The position numbers and the translations under genes are program-made. Below, in pieces: positions 17,009 to 26,224 of a stretch of 64,000 bases of DNA. Source of the DNA: JABMNT01 sp048262655 (GTDB lineage Bacteria > Pseudomonadota > Alphaproteobacteria > Rhodospirillales > Casp-alpha2); assembly GCA_048262655.1 (NCBI GenBank), contig JBLXEY010000006.1, forward strand, positions 186,001 to 250,000, written 5' to 3'. Each line of letters starts with the position of its first letter. Position 1 is the first letter of the stretch. The notes under the pieces were generated by a model. That model searched no databases. It was given only the letters and a program-made list of their open reading frames with translations, and had not been told where the DNA came from.

Positions 17009-17653
17009 ATGCCGGAAACATATGAAGATATATCGCGTCGGGGACTGATGCTGGTTTTGTCGTCACCCTCTGGAGCAGGGAAGTCGACCATCTCTCGAGA
17101 ACTCTTAAAGGGCCATAAAAATCTTGCGATGTCGATCTCTGCAACGACTCGACCCAGCCGCCCCGGAGAAACAGACGGAAAAGATTATATTTTTGTTGAT
17201 CAACCGGAGTTCGATCAGATGGTGCATAACCATGAGCTTCTGGAGTATGCGACTGTTTTTGACAATTCCTATGGGACTCCGAAGGAGCCCGTTGAAGCTG
17301 CTCTGTCTCAGGGACATGATGTTTTGTTCGATGTCGATTGGCAAGGCACGCAACAGCTCAAGCAAAACGCACGCGATGATTTGGTGAGTATTTTCATTTT
17401 GCCACCGTCCCTGGAAGAGCTTGAGCGTCGCTTATATGCAAGAGCCCAGGATTCAGAGGAAGTCGTGAAAGGCCGCATGGCAAAGGCGACTTCCGAAATG
17501 AGTCACTGGGCTGAGTATGATTACATCATCGTTAACCACGACCTCGAGTTAAGTGTGCGGCAAGTTGAATCAATATTGGCATCGGAAAGGTTGCGGCGTG
17601 AGCGACAGGTTGGTTTAAGTGGGTTTATTCGGACGCTTGGGGTTGGTCAGTAA
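17009..17653 (+). CDS. gmk: Guanylate kinase
   Basis: Phosphorylates GMP to GDP with ATP. 214 aa with P-loop SSPSGAGKST at about residues 18-27, the GMP-binding segment SISATTRPSRPGETDGKDYIF, and the lid/core motif VLFDVDWQGTQQL. Starts ATG at 17009. In related genomes rsmA usually lies next; here about 10 kb of accessory genes intervenes. Confidence 0.96.
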   Translation: MPETYEDISRRGLMLVLSSPSGAGKSTISRELLKGHKNLAMSISATTRPSRPGETDGKDYIFVDQPEFDQMVHNHELLEYATVFDNSYGTPKEPVEAALSQGHDVLFDVDWQGTQQLKQNARDDLVSIFILPPSLEELERRLYARAQDSEEVVKGRMAKATSEMSHWAEYDYIIVNHDLELSVRQVESILASERLRRERQVGLSGFIRTLGVGQ

Positions 17654-17947
17654 CCTGATGACGAGACGGTAGGCCCGGCTGGTTCAATTGTTTTGCGAAA
17701 TTGCTGTCTAAGACCCTAAATAACCGGACAAAACGCATAGCAAGTTGGTCGTCCATAATTCGATCAACCCCAGTGACAGAAAACAAAATTCTGAATGGAT
17801 TGACTTGGCGATCGTCCAGCCATATGTCGTCAAGCCGTCGATCGGGGGGCGCTGGATGCTCGAAATGTTCCCTACCACACAGTTTTGAAAGTAGCAGGAA
17901 CACTGCCTTTAACACCACGGCGCGCCCGTGTCGTTAGCGACGGGCTC

Positions 17948-17977
17948 TATATAAATTGTGATTTGCTCGTTTATATA
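17948..17977. promoter_or_regulatory. AT-rich inverted repeat upstream of the siderophore permease
   Basis: Arms TATATAAA (17948-17955) and TTTATATA (17970-17977) are perfect complements with a 14-base spacer, about 230 bases before the permease gene. Possible operator or promoter element; the binding protein is unknown. Confidence 0.3.
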
Positions 17978-18009
17978 CAAAAACACGGATAATTCTTGAT
18001 TAGGCTTTT

Positions 18010-18022
18010 CTGATCAGATCAG
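18010..18022. promoter_or_regulatory. 13-base palindrome upstream of the siderophore permease
   Basis: CTGATCAGATCAG is a perfect odd-centred palindrome about 180 bases before the permease start. Possible operator; no assignment is possible from sequence alone. Confidence 0.25.
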
Positions 18023-18202
18023 GAAGAACACTCACAATGTTTCAAACTTCTACCGTATCGCATCAATCCTGTTCCGAACGTGATAGTCTGTGAAGCCTGT
18101 TTTCCGTAGTGTTTCTCTGGTGCTTTCAAGAGGGTGGTCGGATTAGCCCATTGTTTCGCTTAACGCGCTCTTGAGCCACCTAATCTTAGCGATCGGAAAA
18201 AC

Positions 18203-19441
18203 ATGCAATCGAAAACAACCTTGTCTATGCCCCATTTGCTCTTGGTGCTCGGCGGCATTTATACCGTTCAGAGCGTGACTTTTACCTTTTCATTTCAGGG
18301 TATACCTGCGGTTCTTCGAGCTTCAGGGGTGAACGTTGAGGTCATTGGCATGCTTCACCTTCTTATATTGCCGTGGGTGTTGAAGGTTCTCTGGTCCCCT
18401 TATGTGGAGCGCTATCGTAAGCGGTCAGATACAATTGATAATGGACGCCGTGTAATGCTTTTGAGCAATGTCTTGCTGGTCTGTGCAATGGCAGTTCTTG
18501 CATGGGGCGGCACAGCCGGACCTGTTCTAACACTTGCTGCAATGCTGTTATTTATAGCTACGGTTTCAGCCACAGGAGATGTTGCCGGGGACGGCCTGGC
18601 GGTAGACCAACTGGTGGAGAAAAATCGTGTTTGGGCAAATACGATGCAAGTTGGTGGCGGATATCTCGGAATCCTGGTCGGTGGTGGATTGTTCTTGATT
18701 GTTTTTGATGCGGCAGGTTGGGCCTACGCTGTTTCATGTTTGGCCATCTGCATCATCGGGGCGACAATCCCAACTTACTTATTACCTAAAAAAGCACCAC
18801 AGCCATCGCGGACAATAGATGAGCAGCCATCGATCAAAAACGCACTGCGGCGGCCCGGTGTCAGGCTTGGGTTGTTGACAATTGTCATGACCATGATTGG
18901 TGCACGAATGGCGTTGGGCATGGTCATGCCTTTCATGATCGATCAGGAATTTGATCTTACGCAACTGGGTTTGCTTGTCGCTGGTGGTGGTGCCGTTGCG
19001 AGCCTTGTTGGTGTTTGTTTAGGAGGAGTGTTTGTCCGGTATATAGGACCAGGAAAAGGGTTGGTGATTTCGTTGGTTCTCGTGGCGGTAAGTTACGCTG
19101 GGTTTTATTTTCATGCGACAGGCGTCGCCGAAAATTCCTTATCGCTCGGCATATTGTTTGTCTTGAATGCTATCGCCACCGCAATTTTGTTTGTGTCTCT
19201 TTATACGAACATGATGAATTTTTCGGCGGGTAACCAGCCAGGAATCGACTTCACGCTGATGCAGTCCCTTGATCTGGCGCTGGCCATGATCGGTGGCGCT
19301 ACTGCTGGATTATTGATCGCGAGCTATGGATACGGCGTGTTTTTCTTCCTCACCACAGGCCTCACGATTTTTGGTGCTTTAATGGCATACTTTATCTTGG
19401 TCAAACAGGGCTTTACGAAACTGTCAGCAGAGCTCATCTGA
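18203..19441 (+). CDS. RhtX/FptX/YbtX-like MFS siderophore permease
   Basis: 412-aa, about 12-helix major facilitator of the RhtX/FptX group, whose characterised members act in rhizobactin 1021 and pyochelin uptake. Seen: the N-terminal QGIPAVLRASG motif, the DGLAVDQLVEKNRVWANTMQVGGGYLG block, and NFSAGNQPGIDFTLMQSLD near the C-terminus, the last two resembling the AmpG/FptX lineage. It ends one base before the first ABC gene (TGA-A-ATG), so they form one operon. Inner-membrane location is inferred. The transported ferri-siderophore is unknown. Confidence 0.82.
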   Translation: MQSKTTLSMPHLLLVLGGIYTVQSVTFTFSFQGIPAVLRASGVNVEVIGMLHLLILPWVLKVLWSPYVERYRKRSDTIDNGRRVMLLSNVLLVCAMAVLAWGGTAGPVLTLAAMLLFIATVSATGDVAGDGLAVDQLVEKNRVWANTMQVGGGYLGILVGGGLFLIVFDAAGWAYAVSCLAICIIGATIPTYLLPKKAPQPSRTIDEQPSIKNALRRPGVRLGLLTIVMTMIGARMALGMVMPFMIDQEFDLTQLGLLVAGGGAVASLVGVCLGGVFVRYIGPGKGLVISLVLVAVSYAGFYFHATGVAENSLSLGILFVLNAIATAILFVSLYTNMMNFSAGNQPGIDFTLMQSLDLALAMIGGATAGLLIASYGYGVFFFLTTGLTIFGALMAYFILVKQGFTKLSAELI

Positions 19442-19442
19442 A

Positions 19443-21209
19443 ATGGCGACTTCGTCAAGTCTTCCGCGACTGATCGGTTTGACGTCCCGCTATAGCGGCC
19501 TCGTCATTTTATCATGTGTACTGTCAGTAATTTCGTCGATGCTTGCGATTGCGCCGTTCTATTTTGTCTATTTTATTATGAAAGGTTTTCCGGATACGCC
19601 CCTACAAGATGTTTGGGGCTGTGTTTTTGCAAGCGCATTGTGCCTAATCGCAAGACCCTTGATGTTTGGCGCGTCAACCGCAATTGCCCACTACGCTGCA
19701 TTTCATATTCTTTTCGACATCCGAAAGCAGATTCTAAATAAGTTTAAGACCCTGCCGTTAGGGTATTTCACAGGTAAGCAAACAGGTGGTTTAAAACGTA
19801 TCGTTAACGAGAACGTTGAAATTTTTGAATTGTTTCTAAGTCATCAGTTGCCGGAAACTGTCGCGGCTCTAAGTCTCCCTGTTATGAGCCTTGCTACGCT
19901 GATTTATGTGGATTGGCGGCTTGGACTTATCTCTCTTCTGACCTTTCCAATCGCATGGGGCGCCCAGTCTCTTATGATGAGGAATCATAGCAAAAAGATC
20001 GGCACGTATTTCTCCATGTTGCGCGATGCCAATGGAACATCGCAAGAATATTTGCAAAACATCGATGACATAAAAATGAGTGGCGGTAACAAGCAGATTC
20101 TTGAGAAGTTCGAAAAATCCGTTCAGGACTTCAAGAAGTTTACGTTTGACTGGCAATGCGAATGGATGGCGCCTTGGTCCCTCCTGTTTTCTATCCTTAG
20201 TGCTCCGCTCATTTTCGTGCTTCCGCTTGGGTACGCTATGCTCGATTCTGGGTTGCTTTTGCCATCAACGTTTTTGTTCGCGATGCTCACGGTGATTGGC
20301 GTTGGTGCGCCGCTATTGAAGTTGATCAATTATACAGAGATTTACTTCCGTGTCGCTCACTGCGAGAAAGCAATTCATGTATTCTTGAATGAGCCCAATC
20401 TGGAACAGGATTCCATTCCAGGTATTACGCCGTCGAGCTTTGACATTACTTTTGATCGTGTTTCACTCAACATTGGCGACGAGGACATCGTTAGGGATGT
20501 AAGTTTCCCGATCCGCTCGGGGTCTACGACGGCGATTGTCGGGCCCTCTGGCGCAGGGAAGTCAACCGTCGGCAGATTGCTGGCCCGCCATTGGCTGCCA
20601 AGCGAAGGAAGTATTCGCATCGGTGAGGTCGACTTGAAAACCTGGTCTCAGCGCGGCGCAGCGGCAATGGTGTCTCTCATCAATCAGGATGTCTTTATTT
20701 TCGCGGCAACGATTGCAGAGAACATTGCGTTCGGAAAGCCTGGTGCTTCACGTGCGGATATAGCTGCGGCTGCTAGAGCCGCAATGGCGCATGATTTTAT
20801 TGTCCGTTTGGGTGATGGCTATGATACGCAGTTAATCGAGCATGGCCGCAATTTGTCAGGGGGCGAGCGCCAACGCTTGTCACTCGCTCGCGCACTATTG
20901 AAAGACCCATCGGTTCTAATTCTAGACGAAACAACCTCGCAGGTTGATCCCTATCATGAACTTTGTGTTCAAAAGGCAATTAACACCTTGCCACCAAATA
21001 AGACGGTTGTGGTCATTTCTCACAGGATGGATTCCGTCGTCAAATGTGATCAGGTGGTTTTTATGCAAGACGGATCAGTCGAGGATTACGGGACACACGA
21101 TGAATTGATGGTCAGGAGCACGGCTTATAATCGGCTATTCAAAATTCAACAGAAAAACTTGACCTGGAGCATCTCCGCCCAGACCAGTTTTCAACCCGAG
21201 AACGGATAA
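19443..21209 (+). CDS. YbtP-like ABC transporter, fused membrane and ATPase domains
   Basis: 588 aa: a six-helix exporter-fold membrane domain (residues about 15-310) and an ATPase domain with Walker A GPSGAGKST (from 367), signature LSGGERQR (about 471), Walker B VLILDETTSQ and the switch His in VISHRMDS. This is the architecture of YbtP/YbtQ and IrtAB, exporter-fold proteins that import ferri-siderophores. It probably dimerises with the next gene product, which abuts it without a gap. Context with a TonB receptor and AraC regulator supports siderophore uptake over export, but direction cannot be read from sequence. Confidence 0.83.
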   Translation: MATSSSLPRLIGLTSRYSGLVILSCVLSVISSMLAIAPFYFVYFIMKGFPDTPLQDVWGCVFASALCLIARPLMFGASTAIAHYAAFHILFDIRKQILNKFKTLPLGYFTGKQTGGLKRIVNENVEIFELFLSHQLPETVAALSLPVMSLATLIYVDWRLGLISLLTFPIAWGAQSLMMRNHSKKIGTYFSMLRDANGTSQEYLQNIDDIKMSGGNKQILEKFEKSVQDFKKFTFDWQCEWMAPWSLLFSILSAPLIFVLPLGYAMLDSGLLLPSTFLFAMLTVIGVGAPLLKLINYTEIYFRVAHCEKAIHVFLNEPNLEQDSIPGITPSSFDITFDRVSLNIGDEDIVRDVSFPIRSGSTTAIVGPSGAGKSTVGRLLARHWLPSEGSIRIGEVDLKTWSQRGAAAMVSLINQDVFIFAATIAENIAFGKPGASRADIAAAARAAMAHDFIVRLGDGYDTQLIEHGRNLSGGERQRLSLARALLKDPSVLILDETTSQVDPYHELCVQKAINTLPPNKTVVVISHRMDSVVKCDQVVFMQDGSVEDYGTHDELMVRSTAYNRLFKIQQKNLTWSISAQTSFQPENG

Positions 21210-23021
21210 GTGATGATCTTATTCAACTTCCTGCAAATCGCCTCCGGCTCAAAACGGCAGATTGCCTATCTTGTTTTGTGTAAGCTTTTCGAGAGTATTT
21301 TCCGTTCTCTACCTATTGGGATCGCGTTTGTGATTGTTTCAAGTTATCTTATGACCGAGCAAGCGGGAGGGACGGTTCTAGAGAGCTTTAGCACATGGCA
21401 AGCAGCGGCTCTCCTTCAGGTCTTTCTGCTCGTTGCTTTCGCGGGCCAATGGTTGTTTGCGGATCGGGGGTTTCGGATCGGGTTTTCTATCGGGCATGAG
21501 CTCAGTTCGAGTTTGCGCGTTAATCTTATCCGGCACCTGACCCAATTGCCGAGAACCTATTTCAATGAGCGGGAATCAGGTACTATAACCCATGTATTCA
21601 TGCAAGATGTCGCTTTGATTGAACTGTTCCCGGGCATCATTTTGCCGAAACTTGCATCGACCTTCATGTCGCCGACAATCGCGGTTATCTGCTTTTTCAT
21701 TATCGACTGGCGTTTAGGTCTCGTACTTTTGTTGAGCATTCTGATTGCCATTCCTGCCATTGTCATCGGGAACAAGCTTATGAGAGAGACCTCTGAATTA
21801 AATGCAGAAAACCATGCGAGTTTCAATGCGAAAGCGATTGAGTATATCGACGGTATAGCCGAAATTAGGTCCTATTCTCATAGTGATGATTTTATTTCTC
21901 ATGCGGAGCGTGCGGCAGTTTCCGTTCGTAATTCTTCAATAAAGTTGACCTATAAATTTGTTGTTCCCTTTGTTGTGGTGACGACTATTTTGTCTGCTGG
22001 GGCCGCTATGGGGCTTCTGGTCGCAACAGGATTGTTCACTGGTGGAGTTCTCGATTGGGTTCGTTTCTTTATGGTTTTCCTGATTTGTTTTCATTTGTAT
22101 TCACCAATCTATGACGTCGCCGATTTTTCCTCCCTTATCCAACAAATGGACGTTGCTATGATGCGGGTCCGGAATATTCTGGACACGCCTGTAGAAGCAC
22201 AATGCAAGTTATATAAAACGCCACAAAATACGGTCGTGCGTTTCAAAGATGTATCATTCAACTACGGACGTGGTAACGAAGGCTGGAAAGTTGATGAGAT
22301 GTCGTTTGAAATTGCTGAAGGAAAAAAAATAGCTTTCATTGGCAAGACCGGATCAGGAAAATCAACCATTGGTCGGCTACTGCAAAATCTCATTCAGCCC
22401 GTTTCTGGAAGTGTGATGATAGGCGGGGTCGATGTTCGCGAAATCGATAAGCAGACATTGCGTTCGCTGGTTACTGTCGTACCACAAGATCCGGTAATTT
22501 ATTCCGACACGGTTGCCAGCAACATCCTGCTTGGTCGGCCTGATGCTACCCGCGAAGAAGTAATTGCTGCGGCGGGAAAAGCACAATGTGACAATTTCAT
22601 TCAGAAACTTCCAAACGGGTACGATACTTTTCTGACAGGAGGCGGCAAATTTCTGTCGAGAGGAGAGCGTCAGCGTCTGGTATTGGCACGCGCAATATTG
22701 CGAGATAGCCCGATCGTTATATTGGACGAAGTTACCTCGGCACTTGATGTTGAAAATGAATTCTATGTTCAAAAAGCGATGTCTGGTTTTGGTTCCGGCA
22801 AAACCATCATTGTCATATCTCATCGGCTTTGGACAATTAGTAATTGCGATATGATATTTGTCCTACGAGATGGCACCATTGTGGAGCAGGGAAATCATGA
22901 TGACCTGATGGACTTGGATGGGCACTACAGCATTCTGTGGCAAAACACCCTGTCAGCACCCGGGTGGTCTCGTGACCCTTCAGGATGCAGCACTTCAACC
23001 GAAGTTACTTCGCATTTGTAG
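21210..23021 (+). CDS. YbtQ-like ABC transporter, fused membrane and ATPase domains
   Basis: 603 aa, same fold as its neighbour: membrane domain to about residue 320, then Walker A GKTGSGKST (from 378), signature, Walker B IVILDEVTSALD and switch His VISHRLW. The signature reads LSRGERQR (from 482) instead of LSGGE: the second Gly is Arg. This suggests one weak ATP site in a heterodimer, as in many paired exporters-type ABCs. GTG at 21210 directly follows the previous stop, with ATG one codon later as an alternative. About 24 extra residues at the C-terminus are Ser/Thr-rich. Confidence 0.83.
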   Translation: MMILFNFLQIASGSKRQIAYLVLCKLFESIFRSLPIGIAFVIVSSYLMTEQAGGTVLESFSTWQAAALLQVFLLVAFAGQWLFADRGFRIGFSIGHELSSSLRVNLIRHLTQLPRTYFNERESGTITHVFMQDVALIELFPGIILPKLASTFMSPTIAVICFFIIDWRLGLVLLLSILIAIPAIVIGNKLMRETSELNAENHASFNAKAIEYIDGIAEIRSYSHSDDFISHAERAAVSVRNSSIKLTYKFVVPFVVVTTILSAGAAMGLLVATGLFTGGVLDWVRFFMVFLICFHLYSPIYDVADFSSLIQQMDVAMMRVRNILDTPVEAQCKLYKTPQNTVVRFKDVSFNYGRGNEGWKVDEMSFEIAEGKKIAFIGKTGSGKSTIGRLLQNLIQPVSGSVMIGGVDVREIDKQTLRSLVTVVPQDPVIYSDTVASNILLGRPDATREEVIAAAGKAQCDNFIQKLPNGYDTFLTGGGKFLSRGERQRLVLARAILRDSPIVILDEVTSALDVENEFYVQKAMSGFGSGKTIIVISHRLWTISNCDMIFVLRDGTIVEQGNHDDLMDLDGHYSILWQNTLSAPGWSRDPSGCSTSTEVTSHL

Positions 23022-23023
23022 TT

Positions 23024-23042
23024 GACATTAATAATCATTCGC
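23024..23042. promoter_or_regulatory. Candidate Fur box upstream of the AraC-type regulator
   Basis: GACATTAATAATCATTCGC matches 14 of 19 positions of the classical Fur consensus GATAATGATAATCATTATC. It fills the 27-base gap between the second ABC gene and the regulator. Its reverse complement contains TGCGAATGATTATTAAT, almost the same as the site at 24085-24102. Confidence 0.6.
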
Positions 23043-23048
23043 AGTTAA

Positions 23049-24017
23049 TTGCTTGTTCAATATCTAGAGAATGGGCCAATTGCGGTGGAATTAGAAGTCG
23101 AACAAGTTGAATCGTGTTTTCAATCCTTACCAATTTCTGGTGATGTCAGGCACTACTGCCCGGTCAAGGGATGTGATGTCGTTCTTTATGATTATATGGC
23201 GCTGGAAGATTTTGAAATATCACAAAAAGCGCCGCCAATGATGCAAATCTGCATCATGTTACACGGCGCGGGTGAATTTGGGCCAGCTGATTCCGACCGT
23301 ACAATGAGTTACCGCCCTGGCTATACCTCGATTTTTCATTCCGAACGGTCCGCGAGCGGGAAATTTTTGGTCGAGAGGGGGGAGTCGGTACGTATGACCG
23401 AATTGAGATTTGACCCCGTTCAAATTGACAAAGTCGTTACGTCGGATCCTTTTAATTATCAAAGGGAGGCATTTGAAGTCTTCAGGAGAAAGTGTGGCGA
23501 GGAAGACTACTGGTTTGCTCTGTTCCCGACGGTAGCATCCATACAACGATTGGCTGAGCGGATGCAGGCATGCGTTTTAGGACGTCCTCACGAGGAATTT
23601 CAACTCGCGTCTCTGTCGTTCGAGATCTTGGGTGAAATTGCTTTGATGCTGGAAAGGAAGTCTGAATCTACTTCAGGAAACTCGTCGCCGCTATCCGTTC
23701 GTGATCGCAAGAAAGTTGTCTCCGCCCATAAAGTCATGCTGGAGGACCTAGAGATTACTTGGTCGATTAATGCCCTGGCAGCAGTGGTTGGCTTGAGTGA
23801 AAACAAATTAAAACGGGGGTTCAACGAGTTATTCGGTAACTCCGTATATGCTTATCTCCAGGAACACAGGATGGCTGCAGCTGCAGAGAGGATCAGCGTT
23901 GGCGGCGATAGCATAACCGAGATCGCAATGTCGGTCGGCTATTCCAGCCTGTCCCACTTCTCTAAAGTGTTCAGACGGTACTATGGCGTGTCGCCTCGGG
24001 AATTTAAGAACAGCTGA
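23049..24017 (+). CDS. AraC-family regulator, YbtA/PchR-like
   Basis: About 322 aa: an N-terminal ligand-binding region without recognisable motifs, then two helix-turn-helix units in the C-terminal 100 residues (SINALAAVVGLSENKLKRGF and ITEIAMSVGYSSLSHFSKVF) ending YYGVSPREFK. YbtA and PchR are AraC proteins that switch on uptake genes when the ferri-siderophore is bound, and this gene lies between the ABC pair and the receptor as in such loci. The start is uncertain: TTG at 23049 directly follows an in-frame stop, and GTG at 23085 is an alternative. A Fur-like box overlaps its promoter region. Confidence 0.83.
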   Translation: MLVQYLENGPIAVELEVEQVESCFQSLPISGDVRHYCPVKGCDVVLYDYMALEDFEISQKAPPMMQICIMLHGAGEFGPADSDRTMSYRPGYTSIFHSERSASGKFLVERGESVRMTELRFDPVQIDKVVTSDPFNYQREAFEVFRRKCGEEDYWFALFPTVASIQRLAERMQACVLGRPHEEFQLASLSFEILGEIALMLERKSESTSGNSSPLSVRDRKKVVSAHKVMLEDLEITWSINALAAVVGLSENKLKRGFNELFGNSVYAYLQEHRMAAAAERISVGGDSITEIAMSVGYSSLSHFSKVFRRYYGVSPREFKNS

Positions 24018-24084
24018 ACCCATAACAATCGATCATTTGTGATAGGGCAGCACTTTTTGGAATTGAATAAGAATTCTTACTTTT

Positions 24085-24102
24085 AATTGATACTCGTTCG
24101 CA
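24085..24102. promoter_or_regulatory. Candidate Fur box upstream of the TonB-dependent receptor
   Basis: On the minus strand this reads TGCGAACGAGTATCAATT, 14 of 18 matches to the Fur-box form TGAGAATGATTATCATTT. It shares the pattern TGCGAAyGAkTATyAAt with the site at 23024-23042. It lies about 120 bases before the receptor start, where an operator would be expected. Confidence 0.55.
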
Positions 24103-24220
24103 ATTAGATCGGATCGCGTTCTTTATCACCCGATCACATTAGTTTGCATCCACAAAACGTCTTAAAAAGCCTCATTCGGTGATCGCCGACAATGAACTTA
24201 TAAAACCCAAGGGGGCTCAA

Positions 24221-26224
24221 ATGACACGAATTCTGAGTACAGGCATCCACTATATAGTGCCCACTATTTTTGGTGCAGCAATCTTGATGACTATCAAGCC
24301 AGGGCTTGCTCAGGGCGTAGTGGCAGATCCAAAGACAGTGCCTTACCTGAATAAGATTACAGTGTCGGCAGCTAAACGATCACTTGCATTTTCCGACGTA
24401 ACGACAGGATTATCGATTTTAACAGGGGACGAACTGCGCGATGCAGGGATCACAAAGATTGAAGAGCTTGATAAGGTCATTCCCGGCCTTAAGTTCAACA
24501 AGCAATCTAACGGAGCTTACACCTCGATAACAATGAGGGGGATTCCGTCGTCCGATTTCTATACGCCGAATGTTGTCGTTTTTATAGATGGCGTGCCGCA
24601 AGATCAAAATCATATCGATCTACCCCTGAGTGACGTTGAGCAGGTTGAGATACTGAAGGGCCCGCAAGGGTCCGTCTACGGAAAGAATGCGCACTTAGGT
24701 GCGATCAATGTCATAACTAAAAGACCCAGCGAAAAAATTAGAACTGATATATCGGTAGACTTTTCAAAAATTGAGAGGGAAGCGACGACCCGCATTTCGG
24801 CTCCTTTGATCGACGATAGTCTTTACGCCAAATTGGCGGTACGAGGGTATACTGATCAGGGGCAATATGCCTTGACCACCGGGAGCTCTGACGATGTTGA
24901 TGACGGGCGTGCAAATGGATTGGAGGCGAAACTCATCTTCGAACCATCCGGTGGGGATTTCGGGGCGGCATTTTCTTTCGCCTATGATCACGATATCAGC
25001 GAGGATCTATTTTTTACGGACGCAAACTGGCGCAACAGGACTGCATCCGCAAACAACGACAAGATGGAACGGCATGATCTGAGAAGCTCTCTTAACATGT
25101 CATATGATACCGATAATTGGGGGTTTAATTCCATCAGTTCGATCCAGGACAGAGACATGAATAGGGCCGTCTTCAACGTCAAGTCCGATGAAGAACAAGC
25201 CGGATTTGCGCAGGAATTTCGTGCATCCTACGACAATACCAGCTCCAAATTTTCCGGTGTCGTTGGTGCAAATTTTGACCATATTAAGTTCACACGTGAC
25301 GCAAATCCGTTCGGAGCTGGAGGCACCTATCAAACACAGGTTACCATGAATAATTATGCGTTGTTTGGCGAAATAACCCATCAGACGACTGAAAAGCTAA
25401 ATATCACGACCGGCGGGCGTTTTAGTTATGACAAGGCTAAGGTGGATTTTGTGCAAGCCGGAGGATTGGATCTCGAAGGAAAAGATAGTTGGTCAACGTT
25501 TACACCCAAAGTCGCCGCAAATTATGACTGGTCGTCAACACTCAGCCAATATGTTGTTATTAATCAAGGCTACAAGGCAGGCGGTTACAATCGGACGGCG
25601 ACCAATGCAGCAGCCAATCAGTCTTATGATCCTGAAACGTCTTGGAATTATGAAACCGGGATGAAAGCTTCACTGTTTAACGACAGGCTCAATTTAAACG
25701 CTGCTTTTTATTACAACTACTTTGACGATATTCAACTCTACACGGGTATTCTTGGTCAGCAGTTGTTGGACAATCAGGGCGATGCCAAAACCACGGGACT
25801 GGAACTAGAGGTTAGGGGGAAACCGACAGAGAAACTGGAAGTCATCGGCGGACTCACACTTAATCGCACGAGGTTGGTTACCGGCGATACGAAAAACGGA
25901 AACTGGCTACCATATGCACCAAGGTATGTGACCAATTTAGGAGCGCAATACACATACGAAAACGAACAGATCCCCGGTGCGATTATTCCAAGAATCGATT
26001 TCCGTTACAGCGGAAAAAGTTATCTCGACGTCGGTAACAGTTTCGAGCAAAAGGCCTTTGGAATTCTTGATTTGGGAGTTAGTTATAGGTACGAGACCTT
26101 GGATGTGTCAGTTTACGCGAACAATGTCCTTGATAAGGTGTACAAGACCTATCAGGGAGGTACGACTACGGTGCAGTTGGGGGACGGCCGGAATGTGGGA
26201 GTCAGAGCGGCGATGTCATTCTGA
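24221..26224 (+). CDS. FyuA-like TonB-dependent siderophore receptor
   Basis: Outer-membrane receptor, 667 aa from the ATG at 24221, which has an AAGGGGG ribosome site; an in-frame GTG at 24179 is less likely. A signal peptide is seen (cleavage near GLAQ, residue 31), a TonB-box-like ITVSA, then the plug (LTGDELRDAGITKIEEL, GPQGSVYGKNAHLGAINVITKRP) and a 22-strand-type barrel ending in Phe (AAMSF). Plug and barrel signatures (MRGIPSSDFYTPNVVVFIDG, NQGYKAGGYN) resemble from memory the yersiniabactin/pesticin receptor FyuA, of similar length. It has no N-terminal signalling extension, consistent with control by the AraC protein instead of a sigma/anti-sigma pair. Confidence 0.88.
   Translation: MTRILSTGIHYIVPTIFGAAILMTIKPGLAQGVVADPKTVPYLNKITVSAAKRSLAFSDVTTGLSILTGDELRDAGITKIEELDKVIPGLKFNKQSNGAYTSITMRGIPSSDFYTPNVVVFIDGVPQDQNHIDLPLSDVEQVEILKGPQGSVYGKNAHLGAINVITKRPSEKIRTDISVDFSKIEREATTRISAPLIDDSLYAKLAVRGYTDQGQYALTTGSSDDVDDGRANGLEAKLIFEPSGGDFGAAFSFAYDHDISEDLFFTDANWRNRTASANNDKMERHDLRSSLNMSYDTDNWGFNSISSIQDRDMNRAVFNVKSDEEQAGFAQEFRASYDNTSSKFSGVVGANFDHIKFTRDANPFGAGGTYQTQVTMNNYALFGEITHQTTEKLNITTGGRFSYDKAKVDFVQAGGLDLEGKDSWSTFTPKVAANYDWSSTLSQYVVINQGYKAGGYNRTATNAAANQSYDPETSWNYETGMKASLFNDRLNLNAAFYYNYFDDIQLYTGILGQQLLDNQGDAKTTGLELEVRGKPTEKLEVIGGLTLNRTRLVTGDTKNGNWLPYAPRYVTNLGAQYTYENEQIPGAIIPRIDFRYSGKSYLDVGNSFEQKAFGILDLGVSYRYETLDVSVYANNVLDKVYKTYQGGTTTVQLGDGRNVGVRAAMSF

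Larger units (their letters stand above)
17654..18202. other. 549-base intergenic region at the left edge of the iron locus
   Basis: No recognised gene. A minus-strand frame (17625-17918, GTG start, 97 codons) has plausible codon use and an Arg/Asp/Phe-rich sequence, but it overlaps the end of gmk by 29 bases, lacks a ribosome site and matches nothing I know; it may be a remnant. The region must contain the promoter of the permease/ABC transcript. Two symmetrical elements near 17948-17977 and 18010-18022 are listed separately. Confidence 0.5.

Noticed and set aside
17701..17937. 78-codon plus-strand frame in the gap after gmk
   Set aside because: Ser/Arg-rich composition typical of the non-coding complement; no motif. 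The opposite-strand frame is mentioned only as a possible remnant.
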